DNA of 24,706 nt from an uncultured Alphaproteobacteria bacterium (GTDB lineage: Bacteria > Pseudomonadota > Alphaproteobacteria > Rhizobiales > Pleomorphomonadaceae), in assembly GCA_937900425.1 (NCBI GenBank), contig CALCDT010000243.1, forward strand, positions 1 to 24,706, given 5' to 3'. Below the pieces are notes generated by a model. That model did not search any database. It had not been told where the DNA came from and saw nothing but the letters and a program-made list of their open reading frames with translations. The position numbers were made by a program, and so were the translations under genes. Shown piece by piece: positions 8,471-15,900 of this stretch. Within the stretch, counting starts at the first letter, position 1, and the number at the start of each line of letters is the position of its first letter.

Positions 8471-8993
8471 GCCCGTCTCCCTCACCCGGCCGGATCTCGC
8501 CGTCGCCGCCGTCGCGGTGCCGAAAGCCTCCTTCGCCGCGGCGGCCGCCGCCTTCGAGACGGCGAGCGGCGTCGCCCTGCCCTCCGGTCCCGCCTCCGTC
8601 ACCGCGTCGGGGCGGACGGTGATCGCCTCCGGACCGGCCAAGTTCTTCGTGATCGCCTCCGGCATCTCCGGCTGGGATCTCGAAAAGGACCTCGCGAGCG
8701 CCTTCGGCGGCCTCGCCCTCGTCACTGACCAGAGCGACGGCCGCGCCGCCTTCCGCCTCGGCGGAACCGCCGCCCGCGCCGTGCTCGCCCGCGGCGCCTC
8801 GATCGACCTGCACCCCTCGGTGCTTGTCTCCGGCACCTCCGCCGTCACCGATTTCGCCGGCATCGGCGCGGTGCTGCTCGCCGAGGACGACGGCTTCCTG
8901 CTGCTGGTGCCGCGCAGCTTCTCGGAGAGTTTTGCGGAGTGGATCGCGGCGACGATGCGGTCGGTGACGGCGGAGATGGCGCTGGCGGGGTGA
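8463..8993 (+). CDS. soxG: sarcosine oxidase, subunit gamma
   Basis: 176 aa, a typical length. Subunit gamma is a small GcvT-related protein that completes the tetramer. The sequence shows the family pattern GWDLEKDLASAFGGLALVTDQSDGRAAFRL and a C-terminal SFSESFAEWI. The start is GTG at 8463, inside the end of soxA (TGA 8468-8470), so it depends on coupled translation. It is last in the operon: the downstream genes face the opposite way, and no folD, purU or glyA follows. I see no clear terminator in the 71-base convergent gap to 9065. Confidence 0.93.
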   Translation: MPEPVSLTRPDLAVAAVAVPKASFAAAAAAFETASGVALPSGPASVTASGRTVIASGPAKFFVIASGISGWDLEKDLASAFGGLALVTDQSDGRAAFRLGGTAARAVLARGASIDLHPSVLVSGTSAVTDFAGIGAVLLAEDDGFLLLVPRSFSESFAEWIAATMRSVTAEMALAG

Positions 8994-9064
8994 GCGGGGC
9001 GGGCAGTGTCGATTTGCGGCCAAAGGCACGGCGTCGACGCGTCATCAGCCTCCCCCACAGCCCT

Positions 9065-9439
9065 CTACCCGCACACCCGCACCACCACCGGATCCGCCTC
9101 CGCCGGCAGCACCTCCCCGAGCGCCCGGCACCGTCCCTCGACGCAGAGGTGCCAGTCGCCGGCGATCGCCGTGGGCGCACGGCGCAACACGATCTCCTCG
9201 CGGAAGGGATCCTCCGGCGTCCAGCGGTAGAATCCGTCCACGAGCCGGGCGCCGTCCGGCGGCTCCATGCCGGCGCCCGAGCCCTTGACGCGGGCCTCAG
9301 TCAGCACCAGGCGGTCACCGGCGATCCGCCAGTCCTCCTCCCAGGGGATGCGCTCCACCGTGTGGGTCCAGGTCAGGGTGAAGGCGGCGGCGGCGATCTT
9401 CACCGTCATCCCGGCCCCGGCGAGGCAGAGCAGGCTCAC
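9065..9439 (-). CDS. DUF1850 domain-containing protein
   Basis: 124 aa. It matches the DUF1850 pattern: a hydrophobic N-terminus (VSLLCLAGAG), FTLTWTHTVERIPWEEDW, ARVKGSGAGMEPPDGA and a C-terminal WHLCVEGRCRALGEVL with paired cysteines. DUF1850 genes commonly accompany TAXI-type TRAP transporters, but their function is unknown to me. The start is GTG at 9437-9439 overlapping the permease TGA (GTGA, 9436-9439), which implies translational coupling and a role tied to the transporter. A short N-terminal segment could be an export signal or anchor, and the two cysteines could pair in the periplasm (inference). Confidence 0.87.
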   Translation of the reverse strand: MSLLCLAGAGMTVKIAAAAFTLTWTHTVERIPWEEDWRIAGDRLVLTEARVKGSGAGMEPPDGARLVDGFYRWTPEDPFREEIVLRRAPTAIAGDWHLCVEGRCRALGEVLPAEADPVVVRVCG

Positions 9440-11613
9440 GCCCGAACCCTTGCCCGACGGGTACGCCAGACCAGCCAGCCGATGACGAGGACGCCGAGGC
9501 CGAAGCCGAGCTCGTCGGTGATCGGCAGCGAGGCGATCATCAGCGCCGCGGCGGCGAAGGCGGCGAGGCGCTCGGCCCAGTTGAGGTGCACACCGGCGAA
9601 GCCGATGCCCGCGACGCCCCAGAGCGCGATGGCGAACAGCGCCTTGAACACCGTGTAGGCGACCGCCGGCCAGAAGCCGATGGCGGTGGCGAGGGGGCCG
9701 CCGTCCTGCAGCATGATCGTCGGCGCGTAGACCGCCATGAAGGGCACGACGAAGCCGGCCGCGGCGACACGCACCGCCTGCACGCCGATCCTCATGCCGC
9801 TCGCCTTGGCGATCGGGGCGGCGGCGAAGGCGGCGAGCGCGACGGGCGGCGTCAGGTCGGCCATGATGCCGAAGTAGAACACGAACATGTGGCTGACGAT
9901 CAGCGGCACGCCGAGTTCGAGCAGCGCCGGACCGGCGATCGACGAGGTGATGATGTAGTTCGGGATCGTCGGCACGCCCATGCCGAGCACGAGGCAGGTG
10001 AGCATCGTCAGCACCAGCGACAGGAACAGCGAGTTCTCGCCGATCGCGACGATCACGCGGGCGAAGGTGGTGGCCGAGCCGGTGAGCGCAAGCACGCCGA
10101 TGATGATGCCGACGAGCGCGCAGGCGACGCCGACGGGCAGCGCGTTCTTCGCGCCCTCGCCGAGGCTGTCGAGGGTGAGCCGCAGCGTCGCCCGGCCGCC
10201 GCGCACCATGAGATTGACGAGCACCAGCGCGAACACGAGCAGCAGGACGACGGTGATGCCGCGGATCTCCGTGCCGGCGATGCTGAAGCTGGTGCCGAAG
10301 CCAGCGGCGGCGAGAAGGCCGAGCGCCACCCAGAACAGGATGCGCGGCACCGTGCCGAGGGCGAGGCCGACCGGCATGCCGAGCACGATCAGCGCCGTGA
10401 GGCCGAGACCGACGGTGCCGGCGAACAGCGGCGTGTAGCCCGAGAACAGCAGCCAGACGAGGGCCGCGAGCGGCAGGATCAGGAACCAGCGCGCCCTGAG
10501 CGCGCCGAGGGCGCTCGGGCATTCCGCCTTCGGCATGCCCTTGAGGCCGAGGCGCCCGGCCTCGAGATGCACCATCCAGAACACGGTGACGAAATAGAGG
10601 ATCGCTGGCACGATCGCCGCCTGGACGATGAGCACGTAATCGACGCCGAGCGTCTCGGCCATGATGAAGGCGACGGCGCCCATCACCGGCGGCATGATCT
10701 GGCCGCCCATCGACGAGGTCGCCTCGACGCCGCCGGCGAACGCCGGCCGGAAGCCGAAGCGCTTCATCAGCGGGATGGTGAAGGCGCCGGTGGTGACGAC
10801 GTTGGCGACGCCGGAGCCGTTGATCGTGCCCATCAGGCCGGAGGCGACCACCGACACCTTGGCCGGGCCGCCGCGGGTGTGGCCGACGGTGCCGAGCGCG
10901 ACGTCGGTGAAGAGCTGAATCATGCCGGCGCGCTCGAGGAACGAGCCGAACAGGATGAAGAGGAAGATGTAGCTCGACGACACGTAGGTCGGCGTTCCGT
11001 AGATGCCCTCGGTGCCGAGGAACAGCACCTCGACGAACTGCTCGAAGTCGTAGCCGCGGTGGTTGAGCGGGCTCGGCAGCATCTGGCCGAACAGGCCATA
11101 GGCGAGGAAGATGGCGCAGACGATCGGCAGCGCCGGTCCCATCATCCGCCAGCCGGCGACGAAGACGATCGCCACGGCCGCGACGCCGACGACGAGATCG
11201 GCTTCGCTCGGCAGGCCGGCGCGCAGGATGAGGTCGCGGTAGAAGACCCAGTGGTAGAAGCCGATGGCGAAGCCGGCGAGGCCGAGCCCCCACCAAAAGA
11301 CGCGCCCCGCGGCGCGCGGATCGGAATTGGCGACGAGGCCGAACAGCAGCAGCATCAGGAAGCCGACGTGCACCGAGCGCACGACCTGGCTCGGCAGCGG
11401 CGCATAGGCGGCGGTCCAGAGCTGGAAGGCGGAGAAGGCGACGGCGATCGCGAACAGCAGCTTCGCGCCGTTCCCCAGGCCCCAGCCCGGGATGTGCTCG
11501 GCGGCTTCGGCGGCGTGCTGCCGTGCCGCGTCGTCACCGGCGTCGGCGCCGGGCACCAGTTCGCCACGATCCCCCTCGATCGGCCCAACGCCGCCCGGAC
11601 GCACGTCGTTCAT
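9436..11613 (-). CDS. TRAP transporter permease, fused 4TM/12TM (TAXI type)
   Basis: 725 aa, an integral membrane protein joining the small (DctQ-like) and large (DctM-like) TRAP subunits, as is usual for TAXI systems. It takes up a substrate delivered by a periplasmic binding protein using an ion gradient. Seen: a hydrophilic N-terminus of about 45 residues, then many hydrophobic spans, with family signatures FGSFLERAGMIQLFTDVALG, GSGVANVVTTGAFTIPLMKR, MGGQIMPPVMGAVAFIMAE, GMGVPTIPNYIITSSIAGPAL and FYFGIMADLTPPVALAAFAA. I chose the ATG at 11611-11613 because GAGGAGG lies 7 bases upstream (11621-11627); a TTG at 11631 is less likely. It is the second gene of TAXI-permease-DUF1850. Confidence 0.95.
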   Translation of the reverse strand: MNDVRPGGVGPIEGDRGELVPGADAGDDAARQHAAEAAEHIPGWGLGNGAKLLFAIAVAFSAFQLWTAAYAPLPSQVVRSVHVGFLMLLLFGLVANSDPRAAGRVFWWGLGLAGFAIGFYHWVFYRDLILRAGLPSEADLVVGVAAVAIVFVAGWRMMGPALPIVCAIFLAYGLFGQMLPSPLNHRGYDFEQFVEVLFLGTEGIYGTPTYVSSSYIFLFILFGSFLERAGMIQLFTDVALGTVGHTRGGPAKVSVVASGLMGTINGSGVANVVTTGAFTIPLMKRFGFRPAFAGGVEATSSMGGQIMPPVMGAVAFIMAETLGVDYVLIVQAAIVPAILYFVTVFWMVHLEAGRLGLKGMPKAECPSALGALRARWFLILPLAALVWLLFSGYTPLFAGTVGLGLTALIVLGMPVGLALGTVPRILFWVALGLLAAAGFGTSFSIAGTEIRGITVVLLLVFALVLVNLMVRGGRATLRLTLDSLGEGAKNALPVGVACALVGIIIGVLALTGSATTFARVIVAIGENSLFLSLVLTMLTCLVLGMGVPTIPNYIITSSIAGPALLELGVPLIVSHMFVFYFGIMADLTPPVALAAFAAAPIAKASGMRIGVQAVRVAAAGFVVPFMAVYAPTIMLQDGGPLATAIGFWPAVAYTVFKALFAIALWGVAGIGFAGVHLNWAERLAAFAAAALMIASLPITDELGFGLGVLVIGWLVWRTRRARVRA

Positions 11614-11620
11614 CGACCGT

Positions 11621-11627
11621 CCTCCTC
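11621..11627 (-). promoter_or_regulatory. strong ribosome binding site of the TRAP permease
   Basis: GAGGAGG on the minus strand, 7 bases before the ATG at 11613. It settles the start and suggests independent translation initiation after the 284-base gap behind the TAXI gene. Confidence 0.75.
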
Positions 11628-11860
11628 GCAAGAAATGAGTTCTCGTGTGGTGCCGCCGCCCGTCCCCTCGAAACGGTCGCGGTCGGAAGGAGTGTGCGAA
11701 GCCGAGTTCCCCCGCGCTTCCGCACCTCGTCGTCGAGGCGGGGAAAGCCCTGGTGCAGACCCGGAATCCTGGAGTGCCGAATATTCACAGGTCGCCGCAT
11801 CGCGTCCCGTGCATCCCGGAACACGTGCCACCGGCGGTCGATCCCGGAAACGGGCGCCCT

Positions 11861-11890
11861 GCCGCCGCGACGGGAGTCGCAGCGGCGGCG
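11861..11890 (-). terminator. stem-loop between the TAXI gene and the permease
   Basis: GCGAC/GTCGC closes a GGGA loop and is extended by GCCGCC/GGCGGC across a short bulge. It lies about 8 bases after the TAXI stop. No T-run follows, so partial termination or protection of the upstream mRNA is more likely than full termination. A second small hairpin, CCCG-GAAA-CGGG, is at 11843-11854. I see nothing else in 11614-11897. Confidence 0.45.
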
Positions 11891-11897
11891 GAACGCC

Positions 11898-12842
11898 TCA
11901 GAGCAGGCCCTGCTCCTTGAAATAGCGCTCTGCGCCCGGGTGCAGCGGCGCCGGCGAGACCAGCGCCTCGGCGTCGAGCTTGATCGCGTTCGCCGCGGCG
12001 TGGGCGGCGGCGAGCGCCGGCAGGCTCTCGAAGATCGACTTGGTCATCTCGTAGACCGCCTCCTCCGGCACGTCCGAATGCGTGACGAGGTAGTTGATCA
12101 CGGTCGCGGTCGGCACGTCGGCTTCCTGGCCCTGATAGGTGCCGGCGGGAATCGTGCCCGGCGCATAGGGCGATCCAATCGAGGTCACCGCGTCGACCGG
12201 AACCTCGACCACGGTGATCGCGACCGCGTTGGCGAGGTCGCGCAGCGAGGCGACGCCGAGGCCGGCGGACTGCAGCGTCGCGTCGATCTGGCGGTTCTTC
12301 ATGAGCTCGACCGATTCGGCGAAAGGCAGGTATTCGACCTTGCCGAGATCGTCGTAGGTGATGCCGGCGGCGCCGAGGATGGCGCGGGCGTTGAGCTCGG
12401 TGCCCGAGGCCGGAGCGCCGACCGAAAGGCGCTTGCCCTTGAGGTCGGCGAGCGTCGTGATGCCGGATTCCTTCGAGGCGACGATCTGGATGTAGTTCGG
12501 GTAGATCGCGGCGATGGTGCGCAACTTGTCGAGGGGACGGGCGAAGCCGACCTCGGCGTTGCCCGCATAGGCGTCGCGCAGGCTGTCGCCGAGGGTGAAG
12601 GCGATCTCGCCGCGGCCGGCCTGCAGCAGGTTGAGGTTCTCGACCGAAGCCTTGGTGGCCTGAACCGAGGGTCGCACGTCGGTCATCTTCTCGGCGAAGA
12701 TCTTCTCGAGCGCGACGCCGAGCGGATAGTAGACGCCCGCCTGACCGCCGGTGAGGATGTTGACGAATGTCTCGGCCCGGGCCGGCAGGACAGCGATGAG
12801 CGGCAGCATCACGGCGGCGGCGATCCAGCGTGTCGTTCTCAT
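11898..12842 (-). CDS. TAXI family TRAP transporter solute-binding protein
   Basis: 314 aa periplasmic binding protein. Residues 1-23 are a Sec signal peptide (MRTTRWIAAAVMLPLIAVLPARA, cleavage before ETF). The mature N-terminus FVNILTGGQAGVYYPLGVAL and ATKASVENLNLLQAGRGEIAF are TAXI signatures, and the mid-protein LADLKGKRLSVGAPASGTELNAR is the usual second-lobe segment. Length is normal. The ATG at 12840-12842 has GGGAGA about 6 bases upstream. It is the promoter-proximal gene of the TRAP operon, divergent from glutaryl-CoA dehydrogenase across 291 bases. The substrate is not evident; TAXI proteins with known ligands bind amino acids or dicarboxylates such as glutamate or 2-oxoglutarate. 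Confidence 0.95.
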   Translation of the reverse strand: MRTTRWIAAAVMLPLIAVLPARAETFVNILTGGQAGVYYPLGVALEKIFAEKMTDVRPSVQATKASVENLNLLQAGRGEIAFTLGDSLRDAYAGNAEVGFARPLDKLRTIAAIYPNYIQIVASKESGITTLADLKGKRLSVGAPASGTELNARAILGAAGITYDDLGKVEYLPFAESVELMKNRQIDATLQSAGLGVASLRDLANAVAITVVEVPVDAVTSIGSPYAPGTIPAGTYQGQEADVPTATVINYLVTHSDVPEEAVYEMTKSIFESLPALAAAHAAANAIKLDAEALVSPAPLHPGAERYFKEQGLL

Positions 12843-13133
12843 GTATCTCCCTTTCGTCGTATTTTTCTACCGCAGGCCGTTTCCGGCCCGGCGTCGGCTT
12901 CGGTCCTCCCGGTTGCGCCGACGGAGACACGGGTCTTGCGCCCGCCTGCGGCCCCCTCGACGCGCCAGGGCGGCGACGCCGGGTAGACCGATCAAGGGCT
13001 GAGAGTGGCGGGCGCGGCCGGGAAGGTCAATCCGCTTCGTGCTGCAAAGCGAAAGGCTTGAATTCGCGCCGCCGGCACGCGAAGACAAGCCGGGCGGGAC
13101 AAGAGGCGAAAGCCCTTCGCAAGAGGCAGACCG
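12843..13133. promoter_or_regulatory. divergent control region between the TAXI-TRAP operon and gcdH
   Basis: These 291 bases separate two divergent starts, so each side must hold at least one promoter. I see a Shine-Dalgarno on the left (GGGAGA) and AGAGG on the right, but no convincing sigma-70 pair or operator palindrome. A shared regulator is possible but not shown. Confidence 0.4.
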
Positions 13134-14321
13134 ATGAGCGACAAGACCACCTTCTCCTGGGACGATCCCTTCCTGATCGACGATCAGCTCTCCGAAGAGG
13201 AGCGCATGATCCGCGACGCCGCCCGCGACTACGCGCAGGAGAAGCTGATGCCCCGGGTGATCGAGGCCTACCGGGAGGAGCGCACCGATCCGGCGATCTT
13301 CGCCGAGATGGGCGAGATGGGCCTCCTCGGCGTGCCGATCCCCGAGAACTACGGCGGCGTCGGCTCGAGCTACGTCGCCTACGGCCTCGTCGCCCGCGAG
13401 GTCGAGCGGGTCGACAGCGGCTACCGTTCGATGATGAGCGTGCAGTCGAGCCTCGTCATGTATCCGATCTACGCCTACGGCTCGGAGGAGCAGCGCCGGA
13501 AATACCTGCCGGGCCTCGCCGCCGGCACGACGATCGGCTGCTTCGGCCTCACCGAGCCCGACGCCGGCTCCGACCCCGCCGGGATGAAGACCCGGGCCGT
13601 GAAGATCGACGGCGGCTACCGGATCTCCGGCGCCAAGACCTGGATCTCGAACGCGCCGATCGCCGACGTCTTCGTGGTCTGGGCGAAGTCCGACGCCCAC
13701 GGCGGCAAGATCCGCGGCTTCGTGCTGGAGAAGGGCACGAAGGGCCTCTCGGCGCCGAAGATCGGCGGCAAGCTCTCCCTGCGCGCCTCGATCACCGGCG
13801 AGATCGTGATGGAGGACGTCGAGGTCGGCGAGGACGCGCTGCTGCCGAACGCCGAAGGCCTCTCCGGCCCGTTCGGCTGCCTCAACCGCGCCCGCTACGG
13901 CATCTCCTGGGGCGTGCTCGGCGCGGCGGAATTCTGCTGGCACGCCGCCCGGCAATACGGCCTCGACCGCAAGCAGTTCGGCAAGCCGCTCGCCGGCACC
14001 CAGCTCTTCCAGAAGAAGCTCGCCGACATGCAGACCGAGATCGCCCTCGGCCTGCAGGCCTCGCTCAGGGTCGGCCGGCTGATGGACGAGCACCGCTTCG
14101 CCCCGGAGATGATCTCGATCGTCAAGCGCAACAACTGCGGCAAGGCGCTCGACATCGCCCGCGCCGCCCGCGACATGCACGGCGGCAACGGCATCTCCGA
14201 GGAGTTCCACGTCATGCGGGTGATGTGCAACCTCGAGACGGTCAACACCTACGAGGGCGCCCACGACGTCCACGCCCTGATCCTCGGCCGCGCCCAGACC
14301 GGCATCCAGGCCTTCTTCTGA
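13134..14321 (+). CDS. gcdH: glutaryl-CoA dehydrogenase
   Basis: 395 aa FAD-dependent acyl-CoA dehydrogenase that oxidises and decarboxylates glutaryl-CoA to crotonyl-CoA in lysine, tryptophan and glutarate breakdown. Specific marks of this subfamily are visible: the substrate-carboxylate arginine R98 in SGYRSMMSVQSSLVMYPI, CFGLTEPDAGSDPAGMKTRA around 150-170, TWISNAPIADVFVVWAK, and the catalytic base E374 in NTYEGAHDVHALILGRAQTG. The length equals that of characterised bacterial enzymes. The ATG start has AGAGG 7-8 bases upstream. It stands alone, closed by a hairpin. No CoA transferase for glutarate is adjacent, so the acyl-CoA must come from genes elsewhere. Confidence 0.96.
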   Translation: MSDKTTFSWDDPFLIDDQLSEEERMIRDAARDYAQEKLMPRVIEAYREERTDPAIFAEMGEMGLLGVPIPENYGGVGSSYVAYGLVAREVERVDSGYRSMMSVQSSLVMYPIYAYGSEEQRRKYLPGLAAGTTIGCFGLTEPDAGSDPAGMKTRAVKIDGGYRISGAKTWISNAPIADVFVVWAKSDAHGGKIRGFVLEKGTKGLSAPKIGGKLSLRASITGEIVMEDVEVGEDALLPNAEGLSGPFGCLNRARYGISWGVLGAAEFCWHAARQYGLDRKQFGKPLAGTQLFQKKLADMQTEIALGLQASLRVGRLMDEHRFAPEMISIVKRNNCGKALDIARAARDMHGGNGISEEFHVMRVMCNLETVNTYEGAHDVHALILGRAQTGIQAFF

Positions 14322-14328
14322 ACTCACC

Positions 14329-14360
14329 GGAGCGACGATCCCGGTCCGGATCGTCGCTCC
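14329..14360. terminator. bidirectional hairpin terminator
   Basis: A perfect 13-bp stem (GGAGCGACGATCC/GGATCGTCGCTCC, 14329-14341 and 14348-14360) with a 6-base loop sits 8 bases after the gcdH stop and 17 bases before the end of the convergent polysaccharide operon. It lacks a T-run on either strand, but its position and symmetry fit a shared terminator. Confidence 0.8.
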
Positions 14361-14376
14361 GATGGAGAGGTTCCGC

Positions 14377-15900
14377 TCAGCGCGGCTGGTGGCGGGCGTC
14401 GACCATGCGGGCGAGCGCGGGGATCTTCGGGCGGTAGGTGGTGCCGTCAATCACCTCGAGCCGGCCGAGCCGGTTGAGCGTGTGCAGCTTGCGGCCCGGC
14501 CAGCGCGGGCCGGGGCGCACCACGTGGCGGATCTCCTGGGAGAAGCCGCCCTCGTCGAGCCGCGTCACCTCGGCGAGGCCGAGGGCCGAGCCGTAGCCGC
14601 CGCTGCAGTCCTGCACCGGGCGCCACAGCCGGCCGTCGCGGTGGACCATGTTGCCGGCGGGGCGGGCCGTCGCCTTGTCGATCAGCACCGGGTTGTCGGC
14701 GAGCGGCGTCCACGGGCCGAACAGGTCCGGCGCATGGAAGATCGACAGGGTGTCCGACCAGCCGCCGGCCTCGTCCCAGGTCGCCGCGAACATCCACATC
14801 CGGCCGTCGTGGCGGACGATGGTGACGTCGGCGGCGACGATGTCGTCGAGCAGCACGGCGCAGCGTTCCCAGCGGTCGGGGAAGGAGACGCAGCGGTAGA
14901 GCGCGACGTCGCGGTTGCCGCCGGTCTCCGGGATCATGTAGAGCGCGCCGCCGTGCTCGATCATGAAGGGATAGGACAGGTGCCAAGGGTCTTCGAGCAC
15001 CGGCTTCATCTCGCCGATCGGCCCCTCGGGACCGAATTCGATCGCCGAGATGAAGCCCTTGCCGACCCGGTGGTCGAGTTCCTCGACGAAGACGAAGGTG
15101 CGGCCCTGCCAGGTCGCCGGCACCGGGTCGGCGTAGAAGCGGTGGCCGGGATCGGGCAGCACGGTCCAGGCCGGACCGGAGAGATCGCCGCGCTCCATCA
15201 CGCCGTCGCCGTCGTTCATCCGCCAGCCGACCCGCCAGTGCGGGGCATGGCAGCACAGTCGCCAGGCCTCGCGGGCGGCGTGGAAGGCGAGCGCGCGGGC
15301 ACCGAACAGGAGCGGATGGCGCGGCCGGCGCGGCAGCGCGGCGAGGCCGCGCGGCAGGGTCCGCTCCGCGCCGAGGGCGATCGCGCGGACGAGCTTCTCG
15401 GCCAGCGTCGCGACCCGGGCGGTGACGGCGTCGAAGCCGCCGCGCAGGCCGCCGGCGGTCTCGGGCGAGGGATCGCCGGCGCCGAGCACCGCCTCGCCGT
15501 CGACGATGGCGACCGAGGGCAGCCGGCCGGACAGCACGCTGGCGATCAGCGCGTCCTCGCCGGCCTCGCCGTCATAGAGCACCTTGAGCCGGCGGCAGGC
15601 GGCCGGAAGGGGCGCGCCGTCGGCGGCGCCGGTGAGGTCGAGCACGAGGTCGGGGCGGTCGGTGCCGAGCGGGCGGAAGGCGAGATCGGCCGGGTCGACC
15701 GGATCGGCGGCGCCGCGCCGGAGCTGGTGCAGCACGAGGCGCTCGAGCTCGATCAGCGTGGTGACCGATCCGGCGGGGGCCGGTTCCAGCGGCAGCGAGG
15801 CAAGGCGCAGGTCGACGCCGGCGAGGCGGTCGAGCCGTTCGGCGAGGCGGACCACCCAGCGACGCAGCCGGGTCGACGAGACGACGACGGCGACGATCAT
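14377..15900 (-). CDS. GINT1-like protein: formyltransferase-like N-terminus plus five-bladed propeller
   Basis: 507 aa. Residues about 1-200 are a degenerate formyltransferase/glycosyltransferase-like region (MIVAVVVSS start, RPDLVLDLTG). Residues about 225-480 match the propeller found in glucosamine inositolphosphorylceramide transferase-type proteins: HRFYADPVPATWQGRTFVFVEELD, DPWHLSYPFMIEHGGALYMIPET, GGWSDTLSIFHA, ARPAGNMVHRDGRLWRPVQDC and WPGRKLHTLNRLGRLE. The propeller resembles GH43/GH32 folds. The bacterial function is not established as far as I know; the context points to building or modifying a surface glycan. The ATG at 15898-15900 overlaps the stop of the upstream glycosyltransferase (ATGA). 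It is the last gene of the operon. Confidence 0.8.
   Translation of the reverse strand: MIVAVVVSSTRLRRWVVRLAERLDRLAGVDLRLASLPLEPAPAGSVTTLIELERLVLHQLRRGAADPVDPADLAFRPLGTDRPDLVLDLTGAADGAPLPAACRRLKVLYDGEAGEDALIASVLSGRLPSVAIVDGEAVLGAGDPSPETAGGLRGGFDAVTARVATLAEKLVRAIALGAERTLPRGLAALPRRPRHPLLFGARALAFHAAREAWRLCCHAPHWRVGWRMNDGDGVMERGDLSGPAWTVLPDPGHRFYADPVPATWQGRTFVFVEELDHRVGKGFISAIEFGPEGPIGEMKPVLEDPWHLSYPFMIEHGGALYMIPETGGNRDVALYRCVSFPDRWERCAVLLDDIVAADVTIVRHDGRMWMFAATWDEAGGWSDTLSIFHAPDLFGPWTPLADNPVLIDKATARPAGNMVHRDGRLWRPVQDCSGGYGSALGLAEVTRLDEGGFSQEIRHVVRPGPRWPGRKLHTLNRLGRLEVIDGTTYRPKIPALARMVDARHQPR

Noticed and set aside
9008..9050. Possible terminator between soxG and the DUF1850 gene
   Set aside because: Only a 5-bp GTCGA/TCGAC pairing over a large loop and no T-run; not enough to call.
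5396..9058. 1220-codon minus-strand open frame opposite soxDAG
   Set aside because: Pure mirror of the sox genes; low-complexity composition with no recognisable motif.
9586..11925. 779-codon plus-strand open frame opposite the TRAP permease
   Set aside because: Extremely Asp/Arg/His/Glu-rich, as expected when the hydrophobic codons of a membrane protein are read in reverse.
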